From contig CAZRIP010000001.1 in the NCBI GenBank assembly GCA_964600165.1, positions 23,460 to 87,459 on the forward strand: a DNA stretch of 64,000 nucleotides, read 5' to 3'. Below the pieces are notes generated by a model. That model was given only the letters and a program-made list of their open reading frames with translations. It made no database searches and was not told where the DNA came from. This document shows positions 32,255 to 41,265 of this stretch, piece by piece (position 1 is the first letter of the stretch; every line of letters starts with the position of its first letter). Made by a program: the position numbers and the translations under genes. The stretch is from CAZRIP01 sp964600165 (lineage in GTDB: Bacteria; Elusimicrobiota; Elusimicrobia; UBA1565; UBA9628).

Positions 32255-35200
32255 ATGTCCGCCACCGGTAAGGCCGAGTTCGTCCACCTCCACAATCATT
32301 CCGAGTACTCGCTGTTGGACGGCGTGATCCGGCTCTCGGACAAGAGCGGCGGCCCCTCCGAGCTGTTAAAGTCGCTGGCCCAGCAAGGCGCCAAGGGCCT
32401 GGCCATCACCGACCACGGCAACATGTTCGGCGCCATCGAGTTCTACTCTAACGCGACGAAGGTGGGCCTAAATCCCATCGTCGGCTGCGAGATGTATTTT
32501 TCCAAGGGTAAGCTCACCGACCGCGGCCACTCGCAGAAAGAGAACTGCCATTTGACCGTGCTCGCGCGCAACTTCGAGGGCTACCAGAACCTGATGGCGC
32601 TCGTGTCGCGGGGCTTCACCGAGGGCTATTACTACGATCCGCGCGTCGACAAGGAGCTGCTGGCCAAGCACTCGAAGGGCCTGATCATCCTGTCCGGCTG
32701 CCTGAAGTCCGAGATGTCGCAGCTGATCATGTCCGGCAACCTCGCCGAGGCCGAGAAGCTCGCGATGTGGTTTCGAGACACGCTCGATCCCGAGTGCTTC
32801 TACCTCGAGATCATGGATCATGGCCTCGACAAGCAGCGCCAGGTCTTGAAAGCCTTGTTGGAGCTGCACGAGAGAACGAAAATCCCCCTCATCGCCACCA
32901 ACGATTGCCATTACGCCGCCTCCAACGAGTGGGAAGCGCACGACGCGCGCGTCTGCATCTCGACCGGGCGCAAGCTGGAAGACGTCGATCGCCTGAAGTT
33001 CGAGACCCACGAGTTCTACGTCAAGACCCCGGAGCAGATGCACAAGCTCTTCGCGTTCGCGCCCGAGGCGCTCAAAAACACCTTGCGCGTGGCCGAGATG
33101 TGTCATCTCAAGATCGCCATGGACCAGCTGCTGCTGCCCGAGTTTCCCGTGCCGCAAGGGTTCACGCAAGACAGCTATCTCGAGGACCTGTGCCTCAAGG
33201 GCTTGAAGGAACGCATGGGCGAGGTCCGCGAGAAATACCGCGAGCGCCTGAACTTCGAGCTCGGCGTCATCCGCAAGATGGGCTTCTCCGGCTACTTTTT
33301 GATCGTCTGGGATTTCATCGCCTACGCGCGCGGCCAGGCCATCCCCGTCGGCCCGGGCCGCGGCTCGGGCGCGGGCGCCCTCGTCGCCTACGCGCTGCGC
33401 ATCACCAACATCGACCCCCTCGTGCATAATCTCCTCTTCGAGCGGTTCCTCAACCCGGACCGCAAATCGATGCCGGACTTGGACATCGACTTCGCCGACA
33501 CCGGCCGCGACCGCGTGATCGACTACGTGCGCCACAAGTATGGAGCCGATAACGTGGCGCAAATCATCACGTTCGGCTCCCTCGGCGCCAAGCTCGTCGT
33601 GCGCGACGTCGCGCGCGTGATGAACGTCCCGCTCGTCGAGGCCGACAAGCTCGCCAAACTCATACCGGGCGGCCCCAACGTCACGCTCTACGAGGCGATG
33701 AAGAGCCCCGAGATGACCGAGGCCGCGAAGAACCCGCAGATCAAGAAGCTGCTCGATCTCTCCCTCAAGCTCGAGGGCTTGAAGCGCCACACGGGCGTCC
33801 ACGCGGCCGGCACGCTGATCACCAAAGAGAAAGTCCTCAAATACACGCCGCTCGCCAAGGGCTCGAAATCCGACGTCGTCACGACGCAGTACGACGGCGA
33901 CGTCTGCCCGAAGCTCGGCCTCTTGAAGGTCGACTTCCTCGGCCTACGCACTCTTTCCATCATCGACGACGCCGTCAAGTTCGTCCGCGCGCGCAAGGAC
34001 CCGAAATTCGACATCGACGCGATCCCGCAAGGCGACGACAAGACCTTCGCGCTGCTGCGCTCGGCCAAGGCGCTGGCGGTGTTCCAGCTCGACTCGCAGG
34101 GCATGCGCGACCTCCTCTTTAGGATCAAGCCCACCGACTTCAACGACATCGTCTCTCTCATCGCGCTCTTCCGCCCCGGTCCGATGCAGTCCGGCATGCT
34201 CGACCAGTTCGTCGAGCGCAAGCACGGGCGCGAGAAGGTCGCCTACGACCACCCGTTGATGGAGACCATCCTTAAAGACACGTATGGGTGCATGGTGTTC
34301 CAAGAGCAGGTCATGGAGATCTCGAAGAAGTTGGCCAACTTCACGCCCGGCGAAGCCGACGGCCTGCGCAAGGCGATGGGCAAGAAGATCCCGGAAGAAC
34401 TGGAGAAAATGCGCGGCAAGTTCGTCGACGGCTGCGGCAAGAACAAGATCAAGGACAAGCTCGCCCACAAGATCTACGACCAGATGGTCAAGTTCGGCGG
34501 CTACGGCTTCAACAAGTCGCACTCGGCGGCCTACGGCCTTGTCGCGTATCAGACCGCGTTTCTGAAAGCGAACTACCCCATCGAGTTCATGACCGCCGTC
34601 GCCACCTCGGAGATCGGGCACTCCTCGATCGGCAACGCCGACAAGGAGAACAAGCTCGTCACCTACCTCGAAGAGGCCAAGCACATGGGCCTGAAGATCC
34701 TTCCGCCGAGCATTCAAGCGTCGGAGGCCAAATTTTCCATAGAGGGCGACGACTCGATCCGCTTCGGCCTCGTGGCGATCAAAAACGTCGGCGAGGGCGC
34801 GGTCGACTCCATGCTCGCCGCGCGCAAAGACGGGCCGTTCAAGGACTTGGATGACTTTTGCGCGCGCGTCGACCTGCACGCGGCCAACAAGAAAGTGCTC
34901 GAGTCTCTCGTCAAGGCGGGCGCCCTGGATACGCTCGACCCGGGCGAGACCGCGGGCGAGAAGCGCGCGCGTCTCTTGTCCAAGCTCGACGACTCCGTCG
35001 ATCGCCAAGCGCGCATCCGCGAGGACCTCGCGCGCGGCCAGGGCTTGCTCTTCGGAGCGGCGGCGGCGCCGCCTCCGACGGCGACCCAGGCCCCGCCCGT
35101 CGCGCCGATCTCAGAGCATGATGTCTTGAAATTTGAAAAGGAAGTGCTCGGGTTCTACTTCTCGGGCCATCCGCTCTTGAGCGTCAAGGACAAGCTCAAG

Positions 35201-35758
35201 GCCGTGGCGACCCACGAGATCGCCCAGCTCAACGCCGAGATCAACGGCTCGGTGCGCGTCGCCGGCCTCCTCAACCAAGTCAAGCGCATGGTGACCAAGT
35301 CCAAGGGCGAGCAGTGGGCCTCGGCCGAGCTCGAGGACCTCTCGGGCGAGATCCGGCTGCTCGTCTTCCCGCGCGCCTACGCCTCCGGCCTCTCGCAGAA
35401 GCTCACGCTCGGCGAGACGGTCGTCGCCTCCGGCCGCCTCTCTTTTAGAGGAGAGGGCGCCGAGGCCGGCCCCGAGCTCATCGTCGAGGACATCACCCCC
35501 GTCGACGTCGCCTTGATGCGCCTGGGCAAGCGGCTGCGGCTCGTGGCCGGCGAGGCGCACATGGAAGAGGCCTGCCTCGAGAAGCTGCGGCAGATTCTCG
35601 AGGAGCACATGGGCAACTGCCCGGTCATCCTCGAGCACCGCGCGCCCGAGGGCACGGCCGAGCTCGAGCTCGAGCACCGCGTGCGCCTCGACGCCACTCT
35701 TCTCGCCGCGCTCGAAAACCTCCTCGGCGAGAAGTCCTGGAAGATCGAAAGCAACTAA
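32255..35758 (+). CDS. dnaE: DNA polymerase III alpha subunit
   Basis: 1167 residues, normal length for DnaE1. The PHP domain opens the protein (FVHLHNHSEYSLLDGVIRLS). The polymerase palm has GPGRGSGAGALVAYAL and the catalytic aspartates in PDLDIDFAD (about 407-415). HTGVHAAGTLI, FRPGPMQSGMLDQFVERKHG and NKSHSAAYGLVAYQTAF are the fingers and helix-hairpin-helix blocks. An OB-fold lies near 990-1080. This is the replicative DNA polymerase. Only a 27-base region separates it from the divergent Nudix gene; no ribosome site is seen. Confidence 0.98.
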   Translation: MSATGKAEFVHLHNHSEYSLLDGVIRLSDKSGGPSELLKSLAQQGAKGLAITDHGNMFGAIEFYSNATKVGLNPIVGCEMYFSKGKLTDRGHSQKENCHLTVLARNFEGYQNLMALVSRGFTEGYYYDPRVDKELLAKHSKGLIILSGCLKSEMSQLIMSGNLAEAEKLAMWFRDTLDPECFYLEIMDHGLDKQRQVLKALLELHERTKIPLIATNDCHYAASNEWEAHDARVCISTGRKLEDVDRLKFETHEFYVKTPEQMHKLFAFAPEALKNTLRVAEMCHLKIAMDQLLLPEFPVPQGFTQDSYLEDLCLKGLKERMGEVREKYRERLNFELGVIRKMGFSGYFLIVWDFIAYARGQAIPVGPGRGSGAGALVAYALRITNIDPLVHNLLFERFLNPDRKSMPDLDIDFADTGRDRVIDYVRHKYGADNVAQIITFGSLGAKLVVRDVARVMNVPLVEADKLAKLIPGGPNVTLYEAMKSPEMTEAAKNPQIKKLLDLSLKLEGLKRHTGVHAAGTLITKEKVLKYTPLAKGSKSDVVTTQYDGDVCPKLGLLKVDFLGLRTLSIIDDAVKFVRARKDPKFDIDAIPQGDDKTFALLRSAKALAVFQLDSQGMRDLLFRIKPTDFNDIVSLIALFRPGPMQSGMLDQFVERKHGREKVAYDHPLMETILKDTYGCMVFQEQVMEISKKLANFTPGEADGLRKAMGKKIPEELEKMRGKFVDGCGKNKIKDKLAHKIYDQMVKFGGYGFNKSHSAAYGLVAYQTAFLKANYPIEFMTAVATSEIGHSSIGNADKENKLVTYLEEAKHMGLKILPPSIQASEAKFSIEGDDSIRFGLVAIKNVGEGAVDSMLAARKDGPFKDLDDFCARVDLHAANKKVLESLVKAGALDTLDPGETAGEKRARLLSKLDDSVDRQARIREDLARGQGLLFGAAAAPPPTATQAPPVAPISEHDVLKFEKEVLGFYFSGHPLLSVKDKLKAVATHEIAQLNAEINGSVRVAGLLNQVKRMVTKSKGEQWASAELEDLSGEIRLLVFPRAYASGLSQKLTLGETVVASGRLSFRGEGAEAGPELIVEDITPVDVALMRLGKRLRLVAGEAHMEEACLEKLRQILEEHMGNCPVILEHRAPEGTAELELEHRVRLDATLLAALENLLGEKSWKIESN

Positions 35759-35764
35759 GTCACA

Positions 35765-35777
35765 GAGGGGCCTGACC
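35765..35777. repeat. GGGGCCTGACCCC palindromic element
   Basis: A 13-base near-perfect palindrome, 6 bases after the dnaE stop. Its reverse reads GGGGTCAGGCCCC, sharing the GGGGTCAG core seen at 6031-6038. It looks like a REP-type core; it might also help end the dnaE transcript, though no T-run follows. Confidence 0.35.
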
Positions 35778-35848
35778 CCGCTATCCCGCGGCCCTTCGTT
35801 TTCGTACCATCTACTTGCTTAGCTAGAATTCCACATCGGAGAACTGCA

Positions 35849-36739
35849 ATGTCCAACACCGAACAACTCAATGCGATCAAATCTCGGGCCGGCTTCATCG
35901 CCGCGCTCGACCAAAGCGGCGGCAGCACGCCGAAGGCCTTGAAACTTTACGGCATTCCGGAGACCGCTTATTCCGGCGAGCAGCAAATGATGGACAAGAT
36001 CCACGAGATGCGCACGCGCATCATCATGAGTCCCAGCTTCGGCGGCGACCGCATCCTCGGCGCGATCCTTTTCGAGGCGACCATGGACCGCAAGGTCGGC
36101 GGCAAGCCTACGGCTCAGTTTCTCTGGGAAGACAAGAAAATCGTTCCCTTCTTGAAGGTCGATAAAGGCTTGGCCGATGAGAAAGACGGCGTGCAGCTGA
36201 TGAAGCCGATGCCCGATCTGGACAAGCTGCTCGACCGCGCGGTCAAGTGCGGCATTTTCGGGACCAAGATGCGCTCGGTGATCAAACTGCCCAACCCCGC
36301 GGGCATCGAAGCGGTGGTGGCGCAGCAATTCGAGATCGGCAAGCAGATCCTCGCCAAGGGCCTGGTCCCCATCATCGAGCCCGAGGTCGACATCAAGAGC
36401 CCGAACAAGGCTGAATGCGAGAAGCTGCTCAAACAGAGCATCCTCTCCCACCTCGCCAAGCTCAAGCCCGACCAAAAGATCATGCTGAAGCTGACCTTGC
36501 CCACCACGGCGGATTTCTACACGGGCCTGGTCAAGCATCCCAACGTGCTGCGCGTCGTGGCGCTTTCGGGCGGCTATTCCCGGAAAGAAGCCAACGCTCT
36601 GTTGGCGAAGAACCACGGCGTGACGGCGAGCTTTTCCCGCGCCCTGACGGAGGGATTGACCGCGCAACAGACGGACGCGGAATACAACAAGGCCCTGGAC
36701 GAATCGATCAGCAGCATTTTCGAGGCCTCGAAAACCTAG
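35849..36739 (+). CDS. fda: Fructose-bisphosphate aldolase, class I
   Basis: 296 residues. It matches the short bacterial class I enzyme: [84 protein letters not shown] and [11 protein letters not shown]. The Lys in MLKLTLP is the likely Schiff-base residue. The enzyme splits fructose 1,6-bisphosphate in glycolysis and runs in reverse in gluconeogenesis, without metal. GGAGAA lies 6 bases before the ATG, with TAGAAT further up as a promoter. A hairpin follows the stop. Confidence 0.95.
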   Translation: MSNTEQLNAIKSRAGFIAALDQSGGSTPKALKLYGIPETAYSGEQQMMDKIHEMRTRIIMSPSFGGDRILGAILFEATMDRKVGGKPTAQFLWEDKKIVPFLKVDKGLADEKDGVQLMKPMPDLDKLLDRAVKCGIFGTKMRSVIKLPNPAGIEAVVAQQFEIGKQILAKGLVPIIEPEVDIKSPNKAECEKLLKQSILSHLAKLKPDQKIMLKLTLPTTADFYTGLVKHPNVLRVVALSGGYSRKEANALLAKNHGVTASFSRALTEGLTAQQTDAEYNKALDESISSIFEASKT

Positions 36740-36763
36740 GCCGCATATTCAAACCGGACACAA

Positions 36764-36793
36764 GAGCCCTTCGACCTACCGGTCGAAGGGCTC
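36764..36793. terminator. Hairpin after fda
   Basis: A perfect 13-pair stem (GAGCCCTTCGACC / GGTCGAAGGGCTC) with a TACC loop, 24 bases after the fda stop. No T-run follows, so it may be a Rho-helped end, an mRNA-stabilising hairpin or a repeat. Confidence 0.65.
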
Positions 36794-36904
36794 TCGCGTT
36801 ACGCGCGCGTTAGCACCTCAGATCAGCGGCCTGAGAACCAGCTTCTTCCTCTACGCGAGTACATTAAAAGCTCGAAATTCGCTGAGATATAGGGGGCTTC
36901 CCCC

Positions 36905-36933
36905 TTGCGCGGGCGTCATACGACGGCTACAAT
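36905..36933 (+). promoter_or_regulatory. Promoter of the response regulator at 36941
   Basis: TTGCGC (36905-36910), 17 bases, then TACAAT (36928-36933). The expected transcription start is next to GTG 36941, which would make the mRNA leaderless. Confidence 0.5.
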
Positions 36934-36940
36934 GACCCCG

Positions 36941-37327
36941 GTGACAGACGCCGACAAGAAGCGCATCCTCGTCGCCGACGACGACCCGGACCTGCTCGAG
37001 CTGCTGAAGATGGATCTCAGCATGCAGGGCTACGACATCCTGGCCGCCGCCGACGGGAAGACGGCTCTCCAGATCGGGATGTCGGAAAGGCTCGATCTGA
37101 TCCTTCTCGACGTCATGATGCCTTACATCGACGGCTACCACGTCGCCTACGAGCTCTCCAACAAGCTCGGCGCGAAGACCCCCCGCATCATGCTGATGAC
37201 CAGCCGCGACACCCAGCGCGAGAAAGGCATCGCCATCATGAGCGGCGCCGAGGACGTCTTCCAGAAGCCCTTCGAGATGGCGGCGCTCCACGCCAAGATC
37301 CTCGAAATCCTTGCGAAGCCCAAGTAA
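36941..37327 (+). CDS. Single-domain response regulator (CheY/PilH-like)
   Basis: 128 residues from GTG 36941; an ATG at 36932 lies on the -10 box. Receiver residues are all present: VADDDPD, LILLDVMMPYIDG (phospho-acceptor Asp), MLMTSRD and VFQKPFEM (Lys). There is no output domain. No kinase is adjacent, so its partner lies elsewhere; HAMP and outer-membrane genes follow downstream. Confidence 0.9.
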   Translation: MTDADKKRILVADDDPDLLELLKMDLSMQGYDILAAADGKTALQIGMSERLDLILLDVMMPYIDGYHVAYELSNKLGAKTPRIMLMTSRDTQREKGIAIMSGAEDVFQKPFEMAALHAKILEILAKPK

Positions 37328-37434
37328 GAAAAACTAGAATCTCCCTCTGGACCCGGATTAAATCGGGCTCCTGACTTAAATCCTGGTTTGCGATTTTTGA
37401 CGCTTTTATAATCACTATTTTTTCCGGAGACCGC

Positions 37435-38277
37435 TTGAACACCGCCCGCCCCCGCCGCCCGCTGCGCGCCCTCTTCGCTTGCTGCTTGGCGTTCGTTTCG
37501 ATGCTCGCTGCGGCGGCGGCTTTCGCGGCGGACCCGCCCTCGGCGGGCGCGACGGCCAAGCCGGTCAAGATCAAGCCCAAGGGGACCGGCGAAGGCGGAA
37601 ACGAAAGCTCCGGCGGGCTGCTGCAGCCCGACGTCAACGTCATCGACGCGCCGACCTCGGCCGTGCTCGACTACGGCGGCTACTCGTCGGTGAGCCGGTT
37701 TTATTCGGGCGGAGGCGTCCTCGAGTACGTGAGCTTCGGCGTCTTCCAGAACCTGAACATCGGCGGCTCGCTGTCGATGGACAGCATCATCGGCAGCGAC
37801 CGCAACGTGCGCCTGCGCGCTCCCGACGCGCAGGTCAAGTACCGTTTTTACGAGGGCGACCGCTGGTTCCCGTCCTTCGCCGTCGGCTACGACGGCCAGG
37901 GCTACGATTACAACAGCACCGACAAGCGCTACAACAACAAGCAGCGCGGATTCTACGTCGTCGGCACGCAGGAGCTCGGCGTGCCGGGGCTCGAGGTCCA
38001 TCCGTCGATGAACATCTCGGACTTCGACGGCAACTCGTTCTACGGCTCGATCCCGTTCTCGTACAACATCCAGGACAAGGTCTCGCTGCTCGCCGAGTGG
38101 GACAACATCCAGAACTTCTACGACAGCCGGCTCAACATGGGCGTGCGCGCGTATTTGACGCCGCACTTCCACCTCGATTTCGCCGTGCGCCGCATCGGCT
38201 CGGGCGGTCTCTACGGGAACGGCGACACGCGCCGTCCCGAGCGCATCGTCCAGATCCGGTATTCCGGTAACTTTTAG
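37435..38277 (+). CDS. Outer-membrane beta-barrel protein
   Basis: 280 residues from TTG 37435, preceded by CCGGAG. A signal peptide (LFACCLAFVSMLAAAAAFAA) is followed by alternating polar/hydrophobic strands rich in Tyr and Gly (SVSRFYSGGGVLEYVSFGVF, FPSFAVGYDGQGYDYN, LLAEWDNIQNFYD). The last residues end in Phe (RIVQIRYSGNF), the usual BAM recognition signal. It may be a channel or structural barrel of about 10-12 strands. TATAAT lies upstream at about 37408. It heads a run of eight same-strand genes. Confidence 0.85.
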   Translation: MNTARPRRPLRALFACCLAFVSMLAAAAAFAADPPSAGATAKPVKIKPKGTGEGGNESSGGLLQPDVNVIDAPTSAVLDYGGYSSVSRFYSGGGVLEYVSFGVFQNLNIGGSLSMDSIIGSDRNVRLRAPDAQVKYRFYEGDRWFPSFAVGYDGQGYDYNSTDKRYNNKQRGFYVVGTQELGVPGLEVHPSMNISDFDGNSFYGSIPFSYNIQDKVSLLAEWDNIQNFYDSRLNMGVRAYLTPHFHLDFAVRRIGSGGLYGNGDTRRPERIVQIRYSGNF

Positions 38278-38295
38278 CCGCCCAGAGGAGACAGT

Positions 38296-39366
38296 ATGGC
38301 CAAGAAGATCGGTATTCTGACCGGCGGCGGCGACTGCCCCGGCCTCAATCCCGCGATCCGCGGCGTCGTGCTGCGGGCGACCGAGCTCGGCTACGAATGC
38401 CTCGGCATCCAAGAGGGCTGGAAGGGCATGATCAAGGCGGACGCCCAGCCCTTGACCCGCGAGTGCGTGGAAGAGATCGTCGGCAAAGGCGGCACGATCC
38501 TCGGAACGTCCCGCACCAATCCGTTCAAGAAGGAAGGCGGCGTGGACGCGACCTTGAAGACCTTCAAGTCGCTCGACCTGCACGCCTTGGTCGCGATGGG
38601 CGGCGAGGACACGCTCGGCGTGGCCAGCAAGCTCTACAAGGAGCACAAGGTCAACGTCGTCGGCGTGCCGAAGACGATGGACAACGACTTGTCGGCGACC
38701 GACTACACGTTCGGCTTCGACACCGCCTCGACGATCGCCGTCGACGCGGCGGAGCGGCTCCTCGACACCGGCCGCAGTCACCGGCGCATCATGGTCCTCG
38801 AGGTCATGGGCCGGCACGCGGGCTGGGTGGCGCTTTTCACCGGCATCGCCGCGGGCGCGGACTACGTCTGCATCCCCGAGCGCAAGGTCGACGTGAAGGA
38901 CATGTGCGCGAAGGTCGCGGCGGCCCACAAGCGCAAGAAGGTCGCGCTCGTCGTCTGCTCGGAGGCCATCGACCTCGGCGACTCGGGCAAAGAGGAGCTC
39001 GACGAGTTCGGCCACATGATCCTCAAGGCGCGCGGCGTCGGCGAAAAGCTCGCGCAGATCATCGAGAAAGAGACGGGCATCGAGACGCGCACGGCCGTCA
39101 TCGGCCACATTCAGCGCGGCGGCGGCCCGACCTTGTTCGACCGCATGCTCGGCACGCGCGTCGGCGTCAAGGCGGCCGATCTCGTCCATGAGGGGAAGTT
39201 CGGCAACATGGTCGCTCAACGGGGCACGGACATCGTGCCCGTTCCTTTGGAAGAGGCCACCGGAACGCTCAAGACCGTGAGCAAGGAGTGGTTCGCGCTG
39301 CTCGACACGCTCACGGGCGGAGAAGCCGCGAAGGCCTCTCCGAAGAAGGCGGCGGCCGTTCGGTAA
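38296..39366 (+). CDS. pfp: 6-phosphofructokinase, probably PPi-dependent
   Basis: 356 residues. Conserved PFK blocks are LTGGGDCPGLNPAIRGVV, VPKTMDNDLSATDYTFGFDT, EVMGRHAGWVALFTGIA, PERKVD and GHIQRGGGPT. Where the ATP enzyme of E. coli has Gly104 (GGDGS) and Gly124 (PGTID), this protein has Asp (GGEDT) and Lys (PKTMD). Those two residues mark PPi-dependent enzymes because they block the ATP pocket. The reaction is then reversible between fructose 6-phosphate and the 1,6-bisphosphate. AGGAGA lies just before the ATG. Confidence 0.93.
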   Translation: MAKKIGILTGGGDCPGLNPAIRGVVLRATELGYECLGIQEGWKGMIKADAQPLTRECVEEIVGKGGTILGTSRTNPFKKEGGVDATLKTFKSLDLHALVAMGGEDTLGVASKLYKEHKVNVVGVPKTMDNDLSATDYTFGFDTASTIAVDAAERLLDTGRSHRRIMVLEVMGRHAGWVALFTGIAAGADYVCIPERKVDVKDMCAKVAAAHKRKKVALVVCSEAIDLGDSGKEELDEFGHMILKARGVGEKLAQIIEKETGIETRTAVIGHIQRGGGPTLFDRMLGTRVGVKAADLVHEGKFGNMVAQRGTDIVPVPLEEATGTLKTVSKEWFALLDTLTGGEAAKASPKKAAAVR

Positions 39367-39381
39367 TCGCACCAGGAGAGA

Positions 39382-39948
39382 ATGGCGGAGCCCCAGAAAT
39401 TCCAGCGGCGCACGGTCCTCATCAAGCGTTCGCTGCAGCTCAAGTACATCGGCATGGTGTTCGTGAGCGTGCTTCTGGCGTCTTTGATCGTCGGCGGCGA
39501 CATCTATTACACGATGGCCCGCATGGTGCTCGCAGACAACCCGTCGATGTCGACGGCGGTCACGCAGTTCAACACGATCATCCTGGTCAAGCTCGCGCTC
39601 TACCTCGTGCTGATGCTCTTGATCTCGTTATACGTTTCACATCGATTTGCTGGACCAATCTACCGCTTCGAAAAGTCCGCGCAGATCGTCTCCTCCGGCG
39701 ACCTGACGCACCGGGTCTCGCTGCGCACCGGCGACGAGTTGCTGGAACTGCAAGAAGAGTTCAACGGCATGCTCGCGACGCTGCAGGCCCTCGTGCAAAA
39801 GGACCGCAATCTCGCCGTCCGCATCACCGAGCGGCTCGCGGCGGCGATCAAGAAGCTGCCCGACGACAAGTCGGGCGCCGCCTCGCGCGAGGAGCTCCAG
39901 TCGATCAAGGTGGAGCTCGAGCATCTGACGCGCTCGTTCAAGGTCTAG
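39382..39948 (+). CDS. HAMP-domain membrane protein without output domain
   Basis: 188 residues with two membrane helices (IGMVFVSVLLASLIVGGDIYY and ILVKLALYLVLMLLISLYV), a very short periplasmic loop, then a HAMP domain (HRFAGPIYRFEKSAQIVSSGDL, LRTGDELLELQEEFNGML). A coiled-coil tail ends the protein. No kinase, cyclase or methyl-accepting part follows. It may relay a signal to a partner by its coiled coil. CAGGAGAGA precedes the ATG; the TolC-like gene follows at once. Confidence 0.85.
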   Translation: MAEPQKFQRRTVLIKRSLQLKYIGMVFVSVLLASLIVGGDIYYTMARMVLADNPSMSTAVTQFNTIILVKLALYLVLMLLISLYVSHRFAGPIYRFEKSAQIVSSGDLTHRVSLRTGDELLELQEEFNGMLATLQALVQKDRNLAVRITERLAAAIKKLPDDKSGAASREELQSIKVELEHLTRSFKV

Positions 39949-39951
39949 CCA

Positions 39952-41265
39952 GTGAGATCCGCTTTCCTCGCCGCCCTGCTCGTCTTGACCGCGGCGGCGC
40001 GCGCGTCGGCCTCGGAGATCATCTCGGTCGCCGCGCCCATCGCGCCTGAGAAGGTCTACACGCTCGACGACGCCGAGCGCCTCGCGCTGCTAAACGACGC
40101 GCGGCTGCTTTCCGCGGAACAGGACAAGACGATCGCCGACGAACGCGTCCGCCAGGCGCGCTATTTGTTCTTCCCCGAGGTCGGCCTCCAGGGCAGCGCG
40201 ACGAAGTACGAGGCGCGCTACCCGTTCTCGCTGTCGAACGATTATCGCAACATCCTGCTCTTTCCGGATCAGCCGAACCTCTGGGGCCAGAACACGGGCA
40301 CGATCTACTCCGGACGCGGCTATTTCCACATGAACATCTTCGAGGGCGGCCGAACTCTGGGCACCCTGCGCCTGGCTGAGGCCGGGCAGAAGCAGGCGAC
40401 GAGCGCCCATGAGTCGGCCAAGATGGACTTGCTGCTTTCGGTCAAGGAGGCGTTCTACCGGCTCATCCTCGCCCAAGAGCGCCTGACTTCGAGCGGAGAT
40501 TATCAGCGCGCCGTCGAGGACGCCGTCGCGAACGGCCACCTCGATGCCCTCGAGCGCGTCGAGGCCGAGGCGCGCCAGGCCGAGGCGCGCGCCAAGACCT
40601 CAGAGGCCCAGCACGGCGTCGACTTGGCGCGTCTGTCCTTCCTCAAGATCCTCAACGTGGAATTGGACACTCCGTTTAGAGTAGAAGGCGTGCTCGAAGC
40701 CAAGCCCGTCGACGTCGACATCGACCGGGCCGTGCTTTGGGCGATCGAGCTGCGCCCCGAGCTGCAGTCGGAGACCTACAAAGCCCAGATGGACGCGATC
40801 TCGGTCAACCTCGCGGCCGCCCGCCGCATCCCGACCATTTTCCTCGACAGCGACTACGAGCTGACGGGCGTCGACTTTCCTCTACGGAACAACAACTGGG
40901 ACGCGACCGTCGGCATCCGCATCCCGTTCTCTTACGACTACTGGAGCCAGCTGCGCCAGCGCAAGGCCGAGCAGCGGCAAGGCCAGCTCAAGCGCGCCGA
41001 GCTGCAGGACCGCGTGCGGCTCGAGGTCCGGCAGGCCTATGAGAACCTTTTGTATTGGCAGCGCGAGTGGCCTCTGCGCGAGGCCCAGCTGACGAGAGTC
41101 CAGAAGCTCTACGCCGACGCGGGCAAAGGCGGCGCGGTCCTTTCGCGCGTGCGCGCGATGGGCTCGGTCCTCGACCTCAAGCTCGACTATCTCTCCGCCG
41201 TGACGGAGCACATCATCGCGCTCGCGCGGCTCGAGCGAGCCGTCGGGCGCGAGCTGCGGCCTTGA
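39952..41265 (+). CDS. TolC-family outer-membrane efflux protein
   Basis: 437 residues from GTG 39952, with a signal peptide (RSAFLAALLVLTAAARASA). Two homologous halves hold long coiled-coil helices (RVRQARYLFFPEVGLQGSAT, VEAEARQAEARAKTSEAQHG, LRQRKAEQRQGQLKRAELQD) and barrel strands. This is the trimeric tunnel of type I secretion or RND efflux. No inner-membrane pump or adaptor gene is adjacent, so its pump partner lies elsewhere. The stop overlaps the patatin TTG. Confidence 0.9.
   Translation: MRSAFLAALLVLTAAARASASEIISVAAPIAPEKVYTLDDAERLALLNDARLLSAEQDKTIADERVRQARYLFFPEVGLQGSATKYEARYPFSLSNDYRNILLFPDQPNLWGQNTGTIYSGRGYFHMNIFEGGRTLGTLRLAEAGQKQATSAHESAKMDLLLSVKEAFYRLILAQERLTSSGDYQRAVEDAVANGHLDALERVEAEARQAEARAKTSEAQHGVDLARLSFLKILNVELDTPFRVEGVLEAKPVDVDIDRAVLWAIELRPELQSETYKAQMDAISVNLAAARRIPTIFLDSDYELTGVDFPLRNNNWDATVGIRIPFSYDYWSQLRQRKAEQRQGQLKRAELQDRVRLEVRQAYENLLYWQREWPLREAQLTRVQKLYADAGKGGAVLSRVRAMGSVLDLKLDYLSAVTEHIIALARLERAVGRELRP

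Noticed and set aside
37147..39372. A 741-codon open frame on the minus strand
   Set aside because: Antisense of a receiver domain, a barrel protein and phosphofructokinase, all well supported.
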